Under the pieces are notes generated by a model that ran no database searches, was not told where the DNA came from, and worked only from the letters and a program-made list of their open reading frames with translations. Positions 10,148-21,900 of a DNA stretch of 64,000 nucleotides are shown piece after piece. Source of the DNA: Paragonimus westermani. Its lineage: Eukaryota; Platyhelminthes; Trematoda; Plagiorchiida; Troglotrematidae. Every line of letters starts with the position of its first letter. Position 1 is the first letter of the stretch. Position numbers and translations under genes: made by a program. The DNA is taken from assembly GCA_008508345.1 (NCBI GenBank), contig QNGE01000850.1, positions 122,288 through 186,287 on the forward strand, given 5' to 3'.

Positions 10148-12586
10148 AAGTAGAATAAAACAAGGTTATGGTTATATTTATTACCTTCGAAATAACCGAA
10201 ATGTTTTCCTGTAGTGACCCCATATCTAACTGAGACTCAGAGCGATTCTGTAAACCAACACAAATGTCACCGAACAGCGTGATTGACTTTTAACAACCGG
10301 ACGGCTCAATAACCGTACACTTTTTCATTCCTTAATGCTCGTTGTAACACTTCAAGCATGTACTAGTTCATAAAACCTTATCTTAAACAGTACCGTTAGT
10401 AGAAGGGTCAGCAACGCGAAAGATGTGTTAACTGGTTGGAGGAAGTCCTACTTGGACATGTTAACTAAGTGTTATTGTAATGGTGACTCGCACCGCTCTG
10501 GTTTAATAAAACTGATCAGTGACGACATATAACTCCAACATGCATGATTACGTGCTCACCTGTTGAGCCGATAGAACAAAGTGGTGAGATAAGTAAACCA
10601 TCCAGAAGGTTTGGGAAACATCGTTTTATACTCCGATCGAAAGAACCTAGTCCTTTCAATCAAAATCGTTTTCAAGAAATTTCAGTATCAAACGACGTTT
10701 AGCATATTTAATTTGTGAACTCAGATTTACTTGCATGTTCAACCGAGTTCTTATCATAAGAAAACGAGCAGAACACAACGAGACGGTATAAATATCTAGC
10801 ATCCTACAATCTACTTTAGGAGCTCAGAAACGTAGAAAGCAAATATTAGGCTGAATGTAAAAAACACATTCTTAGGACGCCTTCCGGAACATATCTCTGA
10901 TCGCGACTACTCAGTTGCGTGGCCGAATAGAACAAAATGTTCCAGTTAAACTGATTTTGGTTTGCAGAAAGCCTCAAGTTCATAAACGCGCTTTGTTAAA
11001 CGGAATGACATATGCTCCTTCATATCGATCCAACAGAGTCCTGCCCCGCCCACTGGAACTGTACAGTTGGACTGAATAAACTCATGATGACAAATCTATA
11101 AATCTGAATGAGATGCTATCTTTTGTTTTGTTCTAGTTTCATGCAACTAATGTGGAAAATCTGTTGGTATGAATAGCATCGTACAAACGGCTAGTGTGGA
11201 AGATTGTCGAGTGAAATACAATTTCATGTCAAGCTTCTTACGCTCGTCCGGATAAATAATAATTTGGGCAATTTCGTATTCGGTTTGATGACTTTCCGGT
11301 TCCTTCAGGTGGTGTTCACCCAACACTGCAATCCACCTATCCGGGTCTAAGCTCAGAGCTGGTTCGTGCTTTTTTCTGTGAATTGAAAGTTAGAAGAAAA
11401 TAAGCAAAAAACGAGAGCTAGAAAGAAACCATGTCCAAAGAATTTATATCATAAACAGACACTGTAATCGTGTTATCAGACAATAGTCTGCTGTCTCACC
11501 TGGTTAAATTGAGCAAGATGACGCAAGCGATATGTTCACATTTTGTCCAAGTCTGAGAGATCGAACCACCTGGACAGTGTCATATCCAGTAGATTGTATG
11601 TTTACACTCTTTAATGGTCAAAGTGAGGAATTCTGACCAGGTGTCAACCTAAAGTTTGACTACATAATTGTCACTTACCAAATGGGAACTGCTTGAGAAT
11701 ATATAACAACTTACGGATGCTAGCAGAAGACGCGATTTTTGCGTATATGCAAACTGCTCAATCATGTATTGAGAAAAAACTTACACTTGCTTCCTGGTCG
11801 AGGTGAAAACAGCAAATGAGTACCGCTTAACCTTGACTGAGTTTGGTCCTTCAAGCGTGAGGTTTCGGCTAGGTGTAAAGCACAACTTAAACTGTAGAAA
11901 CACCAGCAAGTGTTGAACAAGTCATCTGTTGGCAGAATTGAATATGGGATCTGGTGCATTTCTCTGTACTGACTAATTCACTATACAGGTTGTAACCTAA
12001 CCTGTGTAGTTTTCAGATGGCAGAAGTCAAATGTCTTACTTCAGTCGTGTGGTTAAATATATTCCGGTAGTTAACTCTCCTAGAAAAATTAAATAAAATT
12101 TGATCCATTTGCCGTTCAGTGTCTGTTTGCTCTGCATTCATGGAATGTATGCTTTTATTCCGTGTAAGTGAAAAAAACTGCTATAGGAGATCAATTACAT
12201 GCTCCAGCCCTCACATTGTGCACCAGCTGAATAGGGTTTCGAATATATGTGGTATGGTTTTCCACCCTCAAAATGCTAATCTCAACCGAATTAATTTCTC
12301 TTTACTGATTCAACGAAAAATGTTCATGCTGCTTTTTAATTCGGGCAGTAGCATAACCTATACTCGACACTTGCAAATCTTTCGTTTTAAGGTCAGTTAC
12401 TGCATCGGATTCCACTGCTAATCTGATCAGTAGAACTGACTACTCCGTAGGGCAAGCAAATTCTGAAGAATCGTTTTGTTTACTTGTGTTTCGAACGGGC
12501 AGAATTTTGTCATACTATTACTGTGGTTTGTGTATTCAAGTATTTGGTCAGTGCAAGTCCAATAACTCCAACGAAAACCAACTCAC
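10148..12586. other. Protease intron, nothing recognised
   Basis: Intron between the His exon and the micro-exon. No repeat or exon signature seen. Confidence 0.55.
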
Positions 12587-12849
12587 TGAAAGCAGTGCTT
12601 GGCCGACAGTATCCAATACGGACTGATCAGTGCTCCCCCACACATGTGACCCTCTTTCTTCGTCATTTCCTGTTCTGACTGATCATCGATATCAAACTGG
12701 GATAACTGGTCAGGTGCATATTCTTTGAGACGCATTCGTAGTTGGGCGATGGCAGCTTTGAGTTGGTCAACACTCATCTTTTTCAACTCGTCCATTGCCC
12801 CAGGAAAACGTTTTAAAGGTTGTCCAAATCCTTCGTTCCATCGTACCTC
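12587..12849 (-). CDS. S1 serine protease, exon with 37-loop insertion and catalytic His
   Basis: Second visible exon. The acceptor is TCTTTACTAG and the donor GTGAGT (12,581-12,586), with phase 0 in and phase 2 out; phase 0 matches the exon at 25.6 kb. The first 67 codons are an insertion not found in standard trypsins: EVRWNEGFGQPLKRFPGAMD, then a helix-like stretch (DELKKMSVDQLKAAIAQLRM...) and an acidic segment. The exon then returns to the family fold with HMCGGALISPYWILSAKHCF, which holds Cys42, the catalytic His57 and Cys58. The residue before His57 is Lys where most family members have Ala. The insertion falls between strand VSLQLK and Cys42, i.e. in the 37-loop, an exosite in thrombin and tPA. 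The family assignment is certain; the job of the insertion is unknown. Confidence 0.88.
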
Positions 12850-13559
12850 CTAGTAAAGACATTTCTGGGGGTTGAAAACCGCTACGACTAAATCGACCAA
12901 AACAGTTTAAGTAAATGCTAAAACAATGTGTTTCTGTTGCACTACCCTAGCCAAGAAGGTAAATGAAAGCATTTGCTAATGGAATACACCGAGGTTATGC
13001 CAACTCGTAAAACGTACAATTCGTAAAACATACAGTAGCGTCTATCTCTGTTTAACTTATGCTTACCATTAAATAAATGCCTAACACGTACACTGAATCA
13101 CCCGCATAGTTTTTCAACCCACTTCAAAAAACGCCAGACTCTGATCAGTGGCAGATTCTATGCGCGTCAGAATCTAGGATTCAATTAATGACCATGCCAT
13201 CAAACTTCGTTAATCAGTTGCAGCTAAACCGCTTAAAGTTTGAGCATGTCTGGTCCACTTAAGTTCGCCAGCCATATGTTTCATTGTGAACACTTATTAG
13301 CCGTGAGGCTGCAATTAGTTCCACATAATGTCAAATGTACTGAAGTGTGTGACTTACACTGACTTTCGGGCCTGGTTTATGCAGATAGTGTACAAATGTA
13401 AGGGCTCCACAAGAATGACAGAAAGCATTTTTTTTCAAATTGGTGTCCCGCTGGTGTCTATGAGTTAGAAGGAAGTTTCAATTAATGGGCTATGCACTCA
13501 TCATCTTCAGTCTGTTTCAGACTCATCAAACATGACTATAACGCGGCTGGTTGTAGAAT
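12850..13559. other. Protease intron, nothing recognised
   Basis: Left part of the 12.8-kb intron between the activation-site and His exons, before the PLE block. Confidence 0.55.
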
Positions 13560-13990
13560 CTAATCCGATATTCTACGGGACTAAGCGAACAATTTTTACA
13601 GCATCGTAACAGAACAATGGTGTAGCTAATTCTGTAGGATACGTTTTGTGTGAACGTCTAGTTTCACAGTCAGTTGTCCAGAAAGGCGAACTTGTCTTCC
13701 TTTTCAAACTCGGACGATAACGTTAGATTTCGGTGCGAGGAGTTCAATAAATCTAATAGTTTTCCTATGGTCTCTTTGTCTTGTGCGAATACTATTATGT
13801 CGTCAACATATCGTCGATAAAGCTGGATGTCATGCAATGTATCCGCGAGGCCGAGCTCAATCATAGACATGAAAAATTCAGCCGAAATTGGTCCTAGAAG
13901 GCTACCCAGCGCCACCCCGTCTGTTTGTTTGAATCGCATGTTTTGAAAGTAAAATTTGATCTTTTCAGTACACAATAGTCGCAAAGGCTT
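13560..13990 (-). mobile_element. Penelope-like element fragment (RT palm), minus copy
   Basis: The minus strand encodes the PLE reverse transcriptase palm: KIKFYFQNMRFKQTDGVALG, then SLLGPISAEFFMSMIE, the catalytic box YRRYVDDIIVFAQD, a LLNSSHRNLTLS segment and FAFLDN before a stop. Decayed sequence continues to about 13,560. PLE reverse transcriptases are telomerase-related, and YVDD with the KQTDGVAMGS-like step is diagnostic. The 5' part is missing: homology starts at about 13,990, where the copy meets an inverted copy of itself. Confidence 0.85.
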
Positions 13991-14158
13991 CAACATAAGC
14001 CTGCATGTCCCACCCAACATCCTAAAGCCTTTACCATTATCGTGTACTGAAAATATCAAATTTTACTTTCAAAACATGGGGTTCAAACAAATAGACGAGG
14101 TTGCGATGGGTAGCCCTTTAGGAACGATTTGGGCTGAATTTTTAATGTCTATAATTGA
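13856..14158. repeat. PLE palindrome: ~135-bp arms, 34-bp spacer
   Basis: Left arm 13,856-13,990 and right arm 14,025-14,158 are inverted relatives. The best part reads TTTTGAAAGTAAAATTTGAT on the left and its complement on the right. Both copies are truncated at the same base run (AAAGGCTT / AAAGCCTT), so the arms are PLE copies joined 5' to 5' with only 34 bases between them. Confidence 0.8.
14025..14158 (+). mobile_element. Penelope-like element fragment (RT palm), plus copy
   Basis: Inverted partner of the minus copy. The plus strand encodes KPLPLSCTENIKFYFQNMGF, KQIDEVAMGSPLGTIWAEFL and MSIIE, then stops matching at about 14,158, where another PLE begins. The catalytic YVDD region is absent. 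Frame and residues agree with the minus copy at most positions (for example IKFYFQNM in both). Confidence 0.82.
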
Positions 14159-14159
14159 G

Positions 14160-15830
14160 GTTGAAATTTAAGATTCTTCCCAAACACGTTGTGAGGTTAC
14201 AAACTCAAATTCAGTGTGAGAACGTATATGACCACTTAAAGAATCTGGAATCCACATCGGTGGAAAATGCTAGCCGGTTTAATGCCAAAATGGTGGAAAT
14301 TTCACATGGGTTCATTTCATCACCAAGTAGACAGAAATTCTGTTTAATATCTGAACACCATCAAGCTGTCAACCAGCTGAAGGAGATGGAGGACGACATG
14401 TTCCTGGAGCCTGATAGTGGCTCTGGAATCGTGTTGATGTACAGGACGAGTAGATGAGAAAATTGGACACGATTCTAACCTACTAAAGCATATGTCCAAA
14501 CAAGCCTCATCTTGGCCATGAACAATTCGCTCGATGGCTCATTAATCTACTTAATCCACTTAGGAATCTGCTGTCACCACACCGTGTCGAAAACTCATTC
14601 GAGTTAGTAAACTTAAAGGGGGTTTCTGTGATTTCAAAAACAATGTGTTCGATTGATGTGTGATCGTTTTTCACCAATGTTCCTTTGCATGAGACTGTAA
14701 ATCTACTCTATGATTTTGGTTGATACAGAATTTTCATTTGTGTCCTCCTGTTGATTATCTCAGGGAGCTCATTTTTTGTGTACAGAAAAGAATCGGTTTG
14801 CAATCGAATGAATCGCTTTTAAACATACTAGTGTCAACGTTGGCGGACGTTCTTTTTGGAATGAAAAGAGAGAAAAATGTTTCATAAGATCTCCATGACT
14901 ACTTTATACAAAAGATACATCGTTGGTATTCTGTGTTTTACTGAGAGTGACAAGTTTCTTTCAATTTTCGACCTTATGAATTACATACGTCCAAGTTGGT
15001 CTGTTACCTATGAGACTGCATCAGACAGAAGTTTGGCGTTTCTAGACGTTCTGCTTGCGAGGCGTCTCGACAACACAATGCAACGATCGGTTTATCGCGA
15101 AACCACGTGGAGTAGCCGATACCTCCAGTCCTGTTGCTATGTAGTCGTGACCTACAAGCGCGATTTAGTTAAAACGTTGTTTCATGGAGCCCGACAAACC
15201 TGCACAGATTACCGACTGGCACAACGACTGCCAATGGATATCCGGATAAATTTAATTTGGTTTACAGCAATAGACGACGGAAAAGCCTGTAGTCCATACA
15301 ACAAATAAGAGAGTGCTGTTCATAATATTACGGTTCAGGGGAGACAACTTGTGCACCATAGCACGTCATCAGCTTCAGTCAGTGGTGAATCGCGCACAAC
15401 CTGCAGCTGAATTGTGCTTCTTATCATCAACTCGGGAAGCTAGTTAAAGAAGCTTTAGAAGCGATACACTAACCATTCTGTCTCATACGTTGTTTATCAG
15501 TTCCTCCACAGTTGCGATGACAGTCATATCAGCAGAACAGTCGGGTACTTGCTTCGTCGTATGGCCGAACACCTCCAAAGATGGTTGATTCAGCCTGTTG
15601 AGCGAAGGGACAGTCAAAGCAACAAGCGAACGCGACACTCGGTATCATCAGTTGTGAAGCACATTCTGGAGACAGGTCACAGAGTCAACCAAACCAGGTC
15701 GTTCACAATGTTGCTACGGCATCCAGACCACAAAATTCTGGCCATCAGTGAAGTTGTGTTCATCAAACAAAGAAAGTCAGTGTTGTCTACGCAAAATGTG
15801 GTGGTGCGCGCCATCCACCTCCGCTGGTAG
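14160..15830 (+). mobile_element. Penelope-like element, near full-length but decayed (RT to GIY-YIG)
   Basis: Reading across frames, the PLE order is present. N-terminal part: NVYDHLKNLE...SEHHQAVNQLKEMEDD and GSGIVLM. Fingers: EQFARWLINLLNPL, SIDV-stop-SFFTNVPLHETV. C-terminal RT: LYKRYIVGILC (in place of YRYVDDI), SLAFLDVLLARR, SVYRETTWSSRYLQ, KRDLVKTLFHGAR. GIY-YIG endonuclease: SYVVYQFLHSCDDSHISRTV, RRMAEHLQRW, HILETGHRVN, ISEVVFIKQRKSVLS. The YGLPK step and much of the palm are deleted, and several stops and frame changes show it is dead. The residues resemble the 57-59 kb PLE more than the palindrome copies, so two PLE families meet here. Confidence 0.85.
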
Positions 15831-15915
15831 CAGCCATTTGACCAAACATTTACTCTGTTCAACTATTTTTGCAATGCGTTTTTGTTATATGCATTCTGTT
15901 TGTATTTGGTATGCG

Positions 15916-15955
15916 GCCGATGAGATAAATCAAAATGTTAACACCTCGTAACATT
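15916..15955 (+). other. Possible decayed hammerhead at the PLE 3' side
   Basis: About 90 bases past the end of the GIY-YIG frame lies CGATGAGATAAATC followed by AAAATGTTAACACCTCGTAAC. It recalls a hammerhead core (C/TGATGA, short stem, GAAA, palindromic stem III TGTTAACA), but the first core base, the G of GAAA and stem I do not fit. Position and orientation are right for a PLE end. Weak. Confidence 0.25.
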
Positions 15956-15959
15956 TGTC

Positions 15960-18900
15960 TCCTCCCTGTTCTAAGGAATAAATGGCTGCAAGTTTCTGGA
16001 TCACCCAAATCATTTATAAGATTACAGTAATTAATATCTATCATCTTTAGCAGATCAGCTAAGTTCAACAGTCAAGAGTTTAAGGAGGCTTGGAGAAAAA
16101 ATGTGGTCGAATGGTCTATTCGGATGAAAACACAACTAAGATGAGTGCCATACTCATTTGATTGTTTGTCGCAAACAAAATTTACTTGCTCACATACTGT
16201 GTAATAACTACAATGGAGAAATTTGTATCCAAAATATTGTGGGCTGGGAGTGTAGTGTCTTCTGTTTTGTGAAAAAAATTCTAAACCGGCACCAAAGTGG
16301 TTTATACTGGAATTTCGATTTCTTCACAAAAAACAAGTAACTCTATGTACTACTCAATCAGTTCCGTAGTATGAAAGATGCACGTGTGGATAATAAAAGA
16401 AAACGGAAGGTCAAAAGTACGTCATCTCCCGAAAAACTGCTCAGAAGAATAACGAGCAATAAAATTTCACAATTAATAGCCAGTAGAACATTCAAAATAA
16501 CCAGTTCGATAATCTTGTTCTGTATACATCTGCCCCAACACTTCTTAATTAAGTCAACGTCATAATGTTTATACCTATACATGAGTGAAACTACTCATCC
16601 GAATCAGACGATGAACCGTGGAAACTGTATTTGATATTTGTTCTTCTTTGATAAATGCTACTTAACTGCCTCTTAATCGCGGTGTGACAACCTTAGGTTG
16701 GGCAATGCGTAACCGTGAAACGGGGAATTTCGCGAACTAGGGTTGTTAACTCCTAATGAATAGGTTGTTTGGTAGTCGGATCTGTAACCAGACTCGTGAT
16801 CAAGTCGGTTTCACTTCCGAATATCAAGGTTGACACTAAAGTTCCTTGCTGATGCACGAATGTTAACTTACAGTTCATTGTGCGATTAATTCGATAGGAC
16901 CTCTAACCCGTAATCAGGTGGCTCAAAATAACTTCACCAGCTGTCAGTTGTGTGAACATCTGGTTTAAAAATTCCCTCTCGAACTGATGACGCATACCAC
17001 TTATGTGCTCAAAAATGGAGACGAAGATTCCGGTCATCTCGACTGTCACTGGTGCTTCGGGGATATTGGTCACAAGTAACTGATCGGTTCTACCCACGTT
17101 TGCACAGGAACGTTATGGAGTGCGAAGTGGGGTTTTAGTACCAACTGTTATGAAGTTTTTCCGGATAATTTGATCATCACTGGTTATGGCTTTGAGTCGC
17201 GTCCAATTTGAAGTGAACATCTGTGACAAAGGACACATTAGGGTTTAGGAACGATATTCGGCTCTCACCAGAAAAAGACCCCGATTAGCCTAAGTACTGT
17301 TGAGAGGTGATATTTAATGTCTTCGGACCTAGAAATAAAAGAATTCTTATATGAAGCTAAAAACCGAAAAGAAGCGAACGATAAAAATCTCACCTGGCAG
17401 ATAGCTGAACCTACTTCAACTTTCAGTTAAATTGACATTATCATCCAGTCAAGTGAGAACAGAGTGGAGCATCCCATGCCACAGCCGTACTTAGCAATGA
17501 GTGTATGCATGTGTAAACTGTGCTGGATATGTCTAGCAGTTTACTCTTCCCACACGCAGAACACTCCACCTCAAAAAGTGCAAAATCCCAGTGTTGGATC
17601 CACCTTTGTTTTAACGTATTTATTCTCACTGGAAGGACTGGAAAAATTCCTGTGCTATTTGTGGTTTCCTCAATATCCAAAAGAATATTGAACGGGCACT
17701 AATCTCACTCATATGCTACCCGAATGCATGTAGTTTCAATTTGTTTGTCCTCAACAGACGTCTGTGCTCTCTGTTTTTGTCTATTTTAACAAGATTACCT
17801 TGGAAATATCAAGATCCGTTAAGCCACATCATCGCAGCGTGAAGAAATCGTGTTGAGGCTCGCTCATACCTACTTACTCTATTTGGTCGCAAACGCCAAA
17901 CGTACAGTTTATGTAGCTGGGGCAACTGGGGACAACCAGGCACGCTTACATACATACCAAGTACTGTACTGTTTGTCCTGGCCAGTTTTGTGCACACAAA
18001 GTCAGATTCGCATATAGCAGGCTCCGACTGCGTCGGCTTAGTGGTCTGCTGTAGTGAGATGTTCACTAATCGTATACATGGGACTTTGGGTAATCAGTTC
18101 ACCAAGTTGAGTCTTGTACATTTTCTGTTTATTCAACCATTTTGGGATGCGGTCGACCACCAGCTGTGATAGTTTTTGATCCACTCTGACTAATTAATCG
18201 TCAGTGGAACAGCAAGTGAACTGGCACACAATATGGGAGAGAGAAGAGCTAAGCTACCTGCGTCCGGGGTTGTGGAATACTGGTTTCATCTAATAAAAAC
18301 CGTACAGCTGCATACGATCAGGTTGCAATAAGCCATATTTTGCACGCAATATCTTTAATTAGACGGATGTCCCAGAGTGACGAAAAGAGAGTATATCCTT
18401 ACTTTAACTTGTCCGTATGGAACCAGTGTCACTATTCTTAATGTTATGTGCTTAAATAAAGTTTTGGCGGTAGCCGCCTGCTGTTGAAATTTTCCTCAGC
18501 GTCTCCTGTTTTTTCTACAGTTTATCGGAAATACAAATAGGCACGGCTCCGGGAAACGTGTTTTTGACTAAACCACGTTTGTTCTATGGTGACCTGATCA
18601 CTATAACGTCTCATCCAGACGTCTAGTAAAATGTACATTGAGGTCGAACTATTGTTGCATTAATTTCGTGATGGCCGGTGAAATTGTCAAAGCGTTACAG
18701 TGCCTTAAGGGAGGTACAATTTTTATGCCAGTAACCCATAGTTGACAGCTTCTTACATGATTACCATGTAAGGTAAGTAAGGTTTCTGCACTATCCGTAG
18801 GTAATGTAGCCTGGGCTTGGAATGAGCTTGACAACGGTTCACGAATTGGTGGAGTTAACAATGAGTGTAAAAGTGTAATGAAGAAAGAGAAAATAAGGTG

Positions 18901-21900
18901 AGCAAACGGAACAAAACGGTTCATTTTCAGAGAACGAAGAGCTAGCAAGTTTGTAGATTCAGGCTCACCACTAACTCTGACACACTACTATGTCAGCATT
19001 TCAAACCAGCGACGTGGAGGGTCGCGACCTCCATGACGAAGTAGAAGTCACCTAGCAACTTTGCTGAACACGAAGACCTGTTGTGGCCCATGACCACTTC
19101 ATTTTTCGATTTTTTGCAACCATCATACAGAACTACACCACGCGAAGAACCACACAGAACAGTGGGTATCGCGACCGACGCTCCGTCGGCTTACGAAGTA
19201 GTTAGCCTAATTGGTGAAAGTTGTGCAGTTACATTAAGTTGGTTACCGGTTGTGAACTCTCTCCCTTCTCAAATGCGCGGCAACCGACTTCCGCCTTGCT
19301 CATACAGTCAACCCTTTTGGTACTGGCTAACTAGCGAAAACACTGGTGGCCGAGTGTCTAGGTGGATCCTGCGCGAAAATGAGTCAGGTTTCTGGCCCAG
19401 TGGATAAAGAATGAACCCGCTCATTGTAAACTTCATGTTTGATCGACAGGTGAACGACTTTTCAACGCAGTAAGTGACTGAAGTGCCGAATACATCACGT
19501 GCTCGTTTTCTTATCATTAGCAATGTTACAAGGTGGCGAGATGATTCTATCAAGGTAACTCTAGCGTATGTTAATTCTAAAGGGTCGCTTGCAATAACGA
19601 AGACAAAGTTAGTGTCAACGCAATCTTGTAACAAGACTTTACGCTCCGCAAGTGCAAATTGCACGCTACACAGGCATATAGCTTAGTCTGACAGACTAAA
19701 CCTGGTCTCCATTCCCTCCGGGGTCCTTGGGAACTTTGACTGTTCCCATCAGTTTATCGTTCATCACAAATTTGGAAAAGAGTTCATATCAAACATCTAT
19801 GTGGAGTGCCGTTTGATATGAGTTTTGGCTACGAGCAACGCTTCTTTGAAGTGACTAGCATTATCAGAATATATGTGAGCTAAGTCTATCTACCAATCAA
19901 ATGAGTGAAATGCGGCTGAATAATCTAGTAGACACATTTATGTACGAAAATGAGGCTTCCGTTTACCTCACGTTCGAAAATGAGTTGTTTCCTATGTGAC
20001 CATATCTACAATAAGTAAACGTGTTCAGATCTAAAACTGCTTCTGGCATGCCATGTGAAAACTTAATCTAAAAAGATATTCTTACTGCACCTTTTTAAGA
20101 ATTTCGTGAATTTCTTGTCACGTCTTTTTGATAAGGTTAGAGTGGGTTGATTACTCAAAATATAACCAAACTGGTGCCCCACTGTTTTTATAATCACACA
20201 TTGAAGAGCTTCAGGTAGCGTTTCAATGGTGTTTTTTTGAGCGTTACATTCAAGACCCTTTGGTTTCGCCAAACACTGGTGAATAGAATGCCCAAGTCGT
20301 TTTTCAATAACCACATAACCAGCTACCTTCTTCTGAATGAACTTGATCGCTTAACCAAGCCCGGTGGTCGAACACGCGGAACATACGGATCTAGGTGTTG
20401 CTTCTCAAAGTTATGGTCAATCAACCTGTTAGTTCGAAAACTGTTCTACACATGATATTCACTGGTTCTCATATCCACCAATTTTTATGTATACATGTGT
20501 GCATATGAATTTGCATAAAAATCAAATTTGGAGGAGACCGAGATTTAACTAGTTTTTGCTTTTGGTGAAAATAGAAAACCCTGAGATAGCATTGGACAGA
20601 CTTTCACGAATTAACGAATGGGAGCATAAAGCTATGTAGTTAAACCCGAGTTTTTTTTAAATGATCAAAAGATATTCAGAAACTTACTTAGCTTTTAACT
20701 TGGTTTAGTTTTTCTATCTTATATTGCTCTCGAAATTGAAAATCAACAATTTTACCTGATATGCGTTGACGAGATTTATGCAAGAACTTATAATTTCTTG
20801 AGATTAGCCCTTATAAATGGAGTTAAACGGAATTCAGCATCATTTCGAGCTTACTATTCACAATCGTTTCTTGAGACCAATAAGGAAAGAACTTGACAGA
20901 AAGTCAGAAATTTCATTAAACCATACAGATAAGGCTACAAAACCCCATCAGGGGAGACTGTTATTTTGTGATTTAGTGGGCATTTGACACGAAAACCCAC
21001 CTTGGTAAGCGAGTAACATAAAAGTATGCTATAAACGGACGAACAAAAGCTTCCATAACACATTGTGAAGGTAGACTTTGCTGGACTTCCCAATAGTACA
21101 CTTTATGACGAAACATTAAACAAGGTTTTGTTGGAAACCAAACGAACAGGCGTTATGGAGGAATATATTAAAGCGTAAGGAGTAGGAACAATTCACATTA
21201 GTTTGGGAGATTGGTTGGTTTTCAACATCAATTGACCCGTCCAAATTAGTTGTTACTGGTCACTATATTTTATAATCAAACTAACAAATAACTTGGTTTT
21301 AACTGGAGAGTAAAACATGGTGTGCGGGAATAAAACTCGACGCAAAATTCTGTGTTGTTTTGTGTGTTCCACTCAACTATTTACAATATGCCAACTGGTC
21401 TGCTAGCAGCGGCACCCCAAACAGTCATATGTTGACTTGTTTATCATCAAGCAACATGATATTACAACTTTGTCAAAAAGTTTGTTGGTAATGTTATCGA
21501 AAGAAATGGTTTGTTCGAAGCCTCTACTTTTAGGTGACTGTTCAATGAGGACGACAGTGAAAATTCTGTCGTTCCTATTTTCATTGATCAATAACGATGC
21601 AAATGTATGCATGATAGTAAATATAAAATTATTAACCCTCCTCTTCAGTAGGAATAAAGAAGCCCAGGGTCATATATCGTTTTTAACTCAGTTTTTCATT
21701 TTGTTTCGATGAGGGGAACAGCGACTACTAGCTGGTAGTTAAATCACCATGCTCCAAAGGTTTGTAAGCACAAGTTACAGGGTTCAACTGATGAATGGCA
21801 TTCAACTTCATCCCAAACACAACATTCTTCAATCTGTACATAGTAGAAAATCCATGAAAATTTGTTTGCACTCCCAAGGAAAAAGTCATACAATGACAAA

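Noticed and set aside
18649..18948. Frame starting with a signal-peptide-like stretch
   Set aside because: Lies inside the protease intron, has no family or clear donor, and hydrophobic runs are common in AT-rich DNA.
19081..19664. Overlapping frames over 100 codons on both strands
   Set aside because: No motif, no splice context; frames of this length are expected by chance in this window.
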